Source: Enterovirga rhinocerotis (GTDB lineage: Bacteria; Pseudomonadota; Alphaproteobacteria; Rhizobiales; Beijerinckiaceae). Taken from it: a stretch of DNA of 64,000 nucleotides. The notes under the pieces are model-generated. The model was not told where the DNA came from and did no database searches. It saw only the letters and a program-made list of their open reading frames with translations. The translations under genes were made by a program, and so were the position numbers. The stretch is taken from the NCBI RefSeq assembly GCF_004363955.1, contig NZ_SNZR01000011.1, forward strand, positions 1-64,000, in the 5' to 3' direction. Within the stretch, counting starts at the first letter, position 1. The number at the start of each line of letters is the position of its first letter. Below, one piece after another: positions 61,207-64,000 of the stretch.

Positions 61207-61944
61207 TTGAGCGAAGACGTCCTGAAGATCGAGGATCGCGGCGCGATCCGCATTCTGAGCATGAACCGGCCCGACAAGCTGAACGCGCTGGACACGGCGC
61301 TCACCCAGGCCCTGCTCGACGGGTTCCAGGCGGCCGATGCGGACGATGCGATCCGCGCCGTGGTTCTCACCGGCGAAGGCCGTGCCTTTTGCGCCGGCGC
61401 GGATCTCGGCGAGTTCAAGGACCTTACGCCGGCCGATCAGCACAAGGTGCTCCGCCGGGCGGACCTCACCTGCCGGACTCAGGCGATCCTGCAGAAGCTG
61501 TCGAAGCCCGTCGTCTCCGCCATCCGCGGCGCTGCGGTCGGCGGGGGAGCGGGCCTCGCGATCGGCTGCGACATGGCCGTCGCCGGCGACGATCTCCGCT
61601 TCGGCTATCCCGAACTCAAACATGACATCGTGCCGGCGCTGGTGATGACGGGGCTCCAGCGGCAGCTCGGGCGGAAGATCGCCTTCGAACTCATCAGTTG
61701 CGGGCGTCTCATCGGGGCCCCTGAGGCCCTGTCCCTCGGCCTTGTGAACCGGGTCGTCCCCGCCTCGGACGTCCTCGAGGCCGCCCTCGAGATCGCCGCC
61801 GCATGGGCCCGCTCGCATCCGCTTGCGATGGGCGCCGCGAAGAGCCTGTTCTACCGCGTCGCGGATCTGCCCTACGACGCGGCCATGGCCGCCGGCCGCG
61901 ACGTGAACGCCCTCATGCGCGGCTTCCGGAAGGAGCGTGCGTGA
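61207..61944 (+). CDS. Enoyl-CoA hydratase/isomerase family protein (copy 2)
   Basis: A 245-residue crotonase. NRPDKLNALD is the usual N-terminal signature, GEGRAFCAGADL and IRGAAVGGGAGLAIGCDMAV form the oxyanion hole, and FGYPELKHDI marks the second catalytic region. It appears to start at TTG (61207), with GGGAGA upstream and the normal family N-terminus; a GTG at 61180 is the alternative. Its stop overlaps the CoA transferase GTG by 4 bases. Confidence 0.86.
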   Translation: MSEDVLKIEDRGAIRILSMNRPDKLNALDTALTQALLDGFQAADADDAIRAVVLTGEGRAFCAGADLGEFKDLTPADQHKVLRRADLTCRTQAILQKLSKPVVSAIRGAAVGGGAGLAIGCDMAVAGDDLRFGYPELKHDIVPALVMTGLQRQLGRKIAFELISCGRLIGAPEALSLGLVNRVVPASDVLEAALEIAAAWARSHPLAMGAAKSLFYRVADLPYDAAMAAGRDVNALMRGFRKERA

Positions 61945-63128
61945 AACCGCTCGACGGCATCCGCATCCTCGATTTCTCGCGCGTCCTCGCGGGCCCGTTC
62001 GCCAGCCAGATCCTAGCCGAGCTCGGGGCCGAGGTGACGAAGATCGAGCGCCCCGGAACGGGCGACGAATCGCGCCTGTTCGAGCCCAAATACCCGGGCG
62101 GCGAGAGCGCCTATTTCTTCGCGCTCAACCGCGCGAAGCGCTCCATCACGCTCAATCTGAAGACGGCCGACGGCCAGCAGATCGCCCGTCGCCTCGCCAG
62201 CACCGCGGATGTCATCGTCGAGAACTTCCTGCCGGGCGACATGGCGCGTCTCGGCCTCGACTACGCCGCTCTCGCGGCGGAGAATCCCGGCCTCGTCTAC
62301 GTGTCCAATACGGGTTTCGGACAGGACGGCCCCTACCGCGACCGCAACGGCTACGACACCGTCTTTCAGGCGCTGTCCGGCGTCATGCATCTCACGGGCT
62401 ATCCCGAGGGCGCGCCGGCCAAGGTCGGCCTGCCCTTCGCGGATCTCACCTCCGGGCTCTGGATCGCGATCGCGATCCTGACGGGGCTCGCAGGGCGCAC
62501 GCGGACCGGCCGCGGCTGCCACGTCGATCTGTCGATGATGGATGCGCAGGTCAGCCTCCTGAGCATCGCGGCCGCCCGCCTCTTCGCTCTCGACGAGGAA
62601 CCGACGCGGACCGGGACCGAGCATCTCGGGCGCGTTCCCTCGGCGGCGTTCGTGTGCCGCGACGGCGGCTGGCTGCACATCAGCGGCAGCGATCAACACT
62701 GGCCGGCCGTTTGCGACGTCCTCGGTCTGGACGCCCTCGCGTCCGATCCGCGCCTTGCCCTGAACGCCGCGCGTGTCGCCGAGCGTGAACGGGTGATGGC
62801 CGCGATGCGGGATGCTTGCGCGCTGCGCGATCGACGCCCTCTGGCCGAAGCGCTGAGGGCCCGTCAGGTACCGGCCGGAGAGGTCAATTCGCTGCGCGAG
62901 ATTCTCGACGATCCGCATACGCGAGCCCGCGGCATGGTGCAGACCTTCGAGCACCCGCTCGAGGGCACCGTCAGGGCCCTGCGCAATCCATTACGCTTCG
63001 AGGGGCTCGACGATCCGCATACGGGAACGCCTCCGAGGCTCGGACAGGATACGGACTCGATCCTCGCCGACGAGCTTGGCTTCGATGCCGCCGCGATCGC
63101 GGACCTCAGAACGAAGGGTGTGGTGTGA
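61941..63128 (+). CDS. CaiB/BaiF family CoA transferase
   Basis: A 395-residue type III CoA transferase: the N-terminus is GIRILDFSRVLAGPFASQIL, the EVTKIERPGTGDESR segment follows, and the catalytic Asp lies in YDTVFQALSGVMHLTG. A GTG start (GTGA overlap with the previous stop) is preceded by AAGGAG. In the operon with an HMGL-like lyase and two crotonases it could activate a dicarboxylic or hydroxy acid using succinyl-CoA or acetyl-CoA, as in itaconate-type pathways; that comparison is an inference. Confidence 0.9.
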   Translation: MKPLDGIRILDFSRVLAGPFASQILAELGAEVTKIERPGTGDESRLFEPKYPGGESAYFFALNRAKRSITLNLKTADGQQIARRLASTADVIVENFLPGDMARLGLDYAALAAENPGLVYVSNTGFGQDGPYRDRNGYDTVFQALSGVMHLTGYPEGAPAKVGLPFADLTSGLWIAIAILTGLAGRTRTGRGCHVDLSMMDAQVSLLSIAAARLFALDEEPTRTGTEHLGRVPSAAFVCRDGGWLHISGSDQHWPAVCDVLGLDALASDPRLALNAARVAERERVMAAMRDACALRDRRPLAEALRARQVPAGEVNSLREILDDPHTRARGMVQTFEHPLEGTVRALRNPLRFEGLDDPHTGTPPRLGQDTDSILADELGFDAAAIADLRTKGVV

Positions 63129-63883
63129 TGAGCGACGAGCCGATCCTGATCTCGCGGGAGGATGCGGTGGCGAGGGTGGTCCTGAATCGACCCAAGGCGC
63201 GCAATGCGCTGAACCTCCCCATGTGCCAGGCGCTCCAATCGACGTTCGCCGAGCTGGACGCGGACGATCGCGTGCGCGTGATCATCGTCGAAGGCCGCGG
63301 GCCGGTCTTCTGCGCGGGGGCGGACCTGAAGGAGCGCCAGGGCAAGGACGAGGCATGGATCCGGCGCCGGCGGCTCGCCGCCTTCGCCGCCTACGAGATG
63401 ATCGAACGCTGTGCGAAGCCCGTCTTCGCCGTGGCCGACGGGCCGATCGTGGGCTCCGGGGGAGAGATCGCCATGGCCTGTGACTTCATCGTCGTGTCGC
63501 CGGAGGCGAGCTTCCGCTTTCCCGAGCCGCAATGGGGCACGGTGGGGGCTACGCAGCGCCTTCAGCGCGTGGTCGGCAAGCGCCGGGCGAAGGAGCTTCT
63601 CTTCACCGGGCGATCGATGCACGCCGAGGAGGCCCTCGGCCTCGGCCTCGTGGCGCGCCTCGTCCCCCGACAAGACCTCGAAGCGACAGCGGCCGAGATC
63701 GCAAGATCCATCGCCGCAGCGCCCATGCTCGCCATGAGACTGACGAAGCAGGCCATCGAACTCGGGGAGGAAACCACGTTGAACAGCGGCATCCGGATCG
63801 AGCTGGCCGCAATCGAGCGCTGCTTGGCCGACACGGAATGGCGTCAGGGGATCGAGCAGTTCACCAAGAAGGTCGCAACCTAG
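63128..63883 (+). CDS. Enoyl-CoA hydratase/isomerase family protein (copy 3)
   Basis: A 251-residue crotonase. NRPKARNALNLP starts the fold, GRGPVFCAGADLKER and ADGPIVGSGGEIAMACDFIV form the oxyanion hole, and FRFPEPQWGTVGATQRL is the second catalytic region. The ATG overlaps the CoA transferase stop by one base (TGATG). The three crotonases of this block are diverged from one another and probably act on different steps. Confidence 0.88.
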   Translation: MSDEPILISREDAVARVVLNRPKARNALNLPMCQALQSTFAELDADDRVRVIIVEGRGPVFCAGADLKERQGKDEAWIRRRRLAAFAAYEMIERCAKPVFAVADGPIVGSGGEIAMACDFIVVSPEASFRFPEPQWGTVGATQRLQRVVGKRRAKELLFTGRSMHAEEALGLGLVARLVPRQDLEATAAEIARSIAAAPMLAMRLTKQAIELGEETTLNSGIRIELAAIERCLADTEWRQGIEQFTKKVAT

Positions 63884-63964
63884 ATCAGCGACAGCGCACC
63901 GAGTGTCGCCTCCGAGCCAACCAAGCAGACGGAGGCGTCCCAGCCGATCGGCGTATTCACTTCA

Positions 63965-64000
63965 TCATGCGGCGCTGTTCGCATGCTCTGCGAAGAAGCG
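63965..64000 (-). CDS. C-terminal end of an unidentified gene (partial)
   Basis: A minus-strand frame entering from beyond the window ends RFFAEHANSAA and a stop at 63965. It is too short to identify. Bases 63884-63964 hold no recognisable feature. Confidence 0.25.
   Translation of the reverse strand, partial: RFFAEHANSAA

Overview
The window is GC-rich chromosomal DNA with dense gene packing, many GTG/TTG starts and many stop/start overlaps. Gene content (several Bug/TctC binding proteins, liv-type ABC transporters, CaiB transferases, a DUF2924 plus serine-recombinase relic) fits an alphaproteobacterium, probably Hyphomicrobiales; this is inferred from gene style, not from a marker gene. 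No rRNA, tRNA or CRISPR was seen. Most of the window is accessory catabolism arranged in regulator-centred blocks.

Block 1 (about 0.8-22.8 kb) holds a GntR/FCD regulator (1927-2613) and the genes of what looks like one pathway: a PrpB-like lyase, an NAD-sugar-epimerase-like protein, a GTG-initiated operon (PrpF-like isomerase, metallo-beta-lactamase lactonase, two tandem PrpD-like proteins, Bug binding protein), an SDR, a BKACE-type beta-keto acid cleavage enzyme, a 3-hydroxyisobutyrate-dehydrogenase-like reductase, a full LivHMGF transporter with tandem paralogous binding proteins, a second lactonase and further Bug proteins. Seven intergenic copies of a 10-bp inverted repeat close to YTGTYRACAA lie before or between these units, so I read them as one GntR regulon. 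The left edge (1-670) carries fused relics of a DUF2924/serine-recombinase element. The right border (22.8-23.2 kb) carries relics of an IS630 transposase and a tyrosine integrase.

Block 2 (23.3-32.1 kb) is a tightly packed plus-strand run: patatin phospholipase, GntP permease, MFS transporter, RND adaptor and RND pump, then a class-B-like HAD acid phosphatase.

Block 3 (32.1-36.9 kb) is an efflux/regulator module: a DHA2 MFS pump, a divergent cysteine hydrolase/GlxA-type regulator pair, and a LysR regulator. A 51-bp imperfect direct repeat occurs before the pump and again before the LysR gene. Transposase relics (IS5-type and IS3/IS481-type) bound the module.

Block 4 (37.0-54.2 kb) holds a flavin reductase, a CaiB transferase and an operon hyuB-hyuA-potC-potD-potA. 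It continues with a LysR regulator, the matching PotB permease on the other strand, a split AtuA-type pair, a second LysR, a class III aminotransferase and a succinate-semialdehyde-type dehydrogenase. This suggests uptake and ATP-dependent processing of an amide/hydantoin- or polyamine-like compound, followed by transamination and aldehyde oxidation.

Block 5 (54.2-63.9 kb) is a CoA-ester pathway under a MarR regulator: SMP-30 lactonase, AMP-forming ligase, two SDRs, three crotonases, an HMG-CoA-lyase homologue with its active-site-loop Cys replaced by His, and a CaiB transferase. Four copies of the palindrome GTTGA-N5-TCAAC (one imperfect) mark the promoters of all its units. The substrates of blocks 1, 4 and 5 cannot be fixed from sequence.
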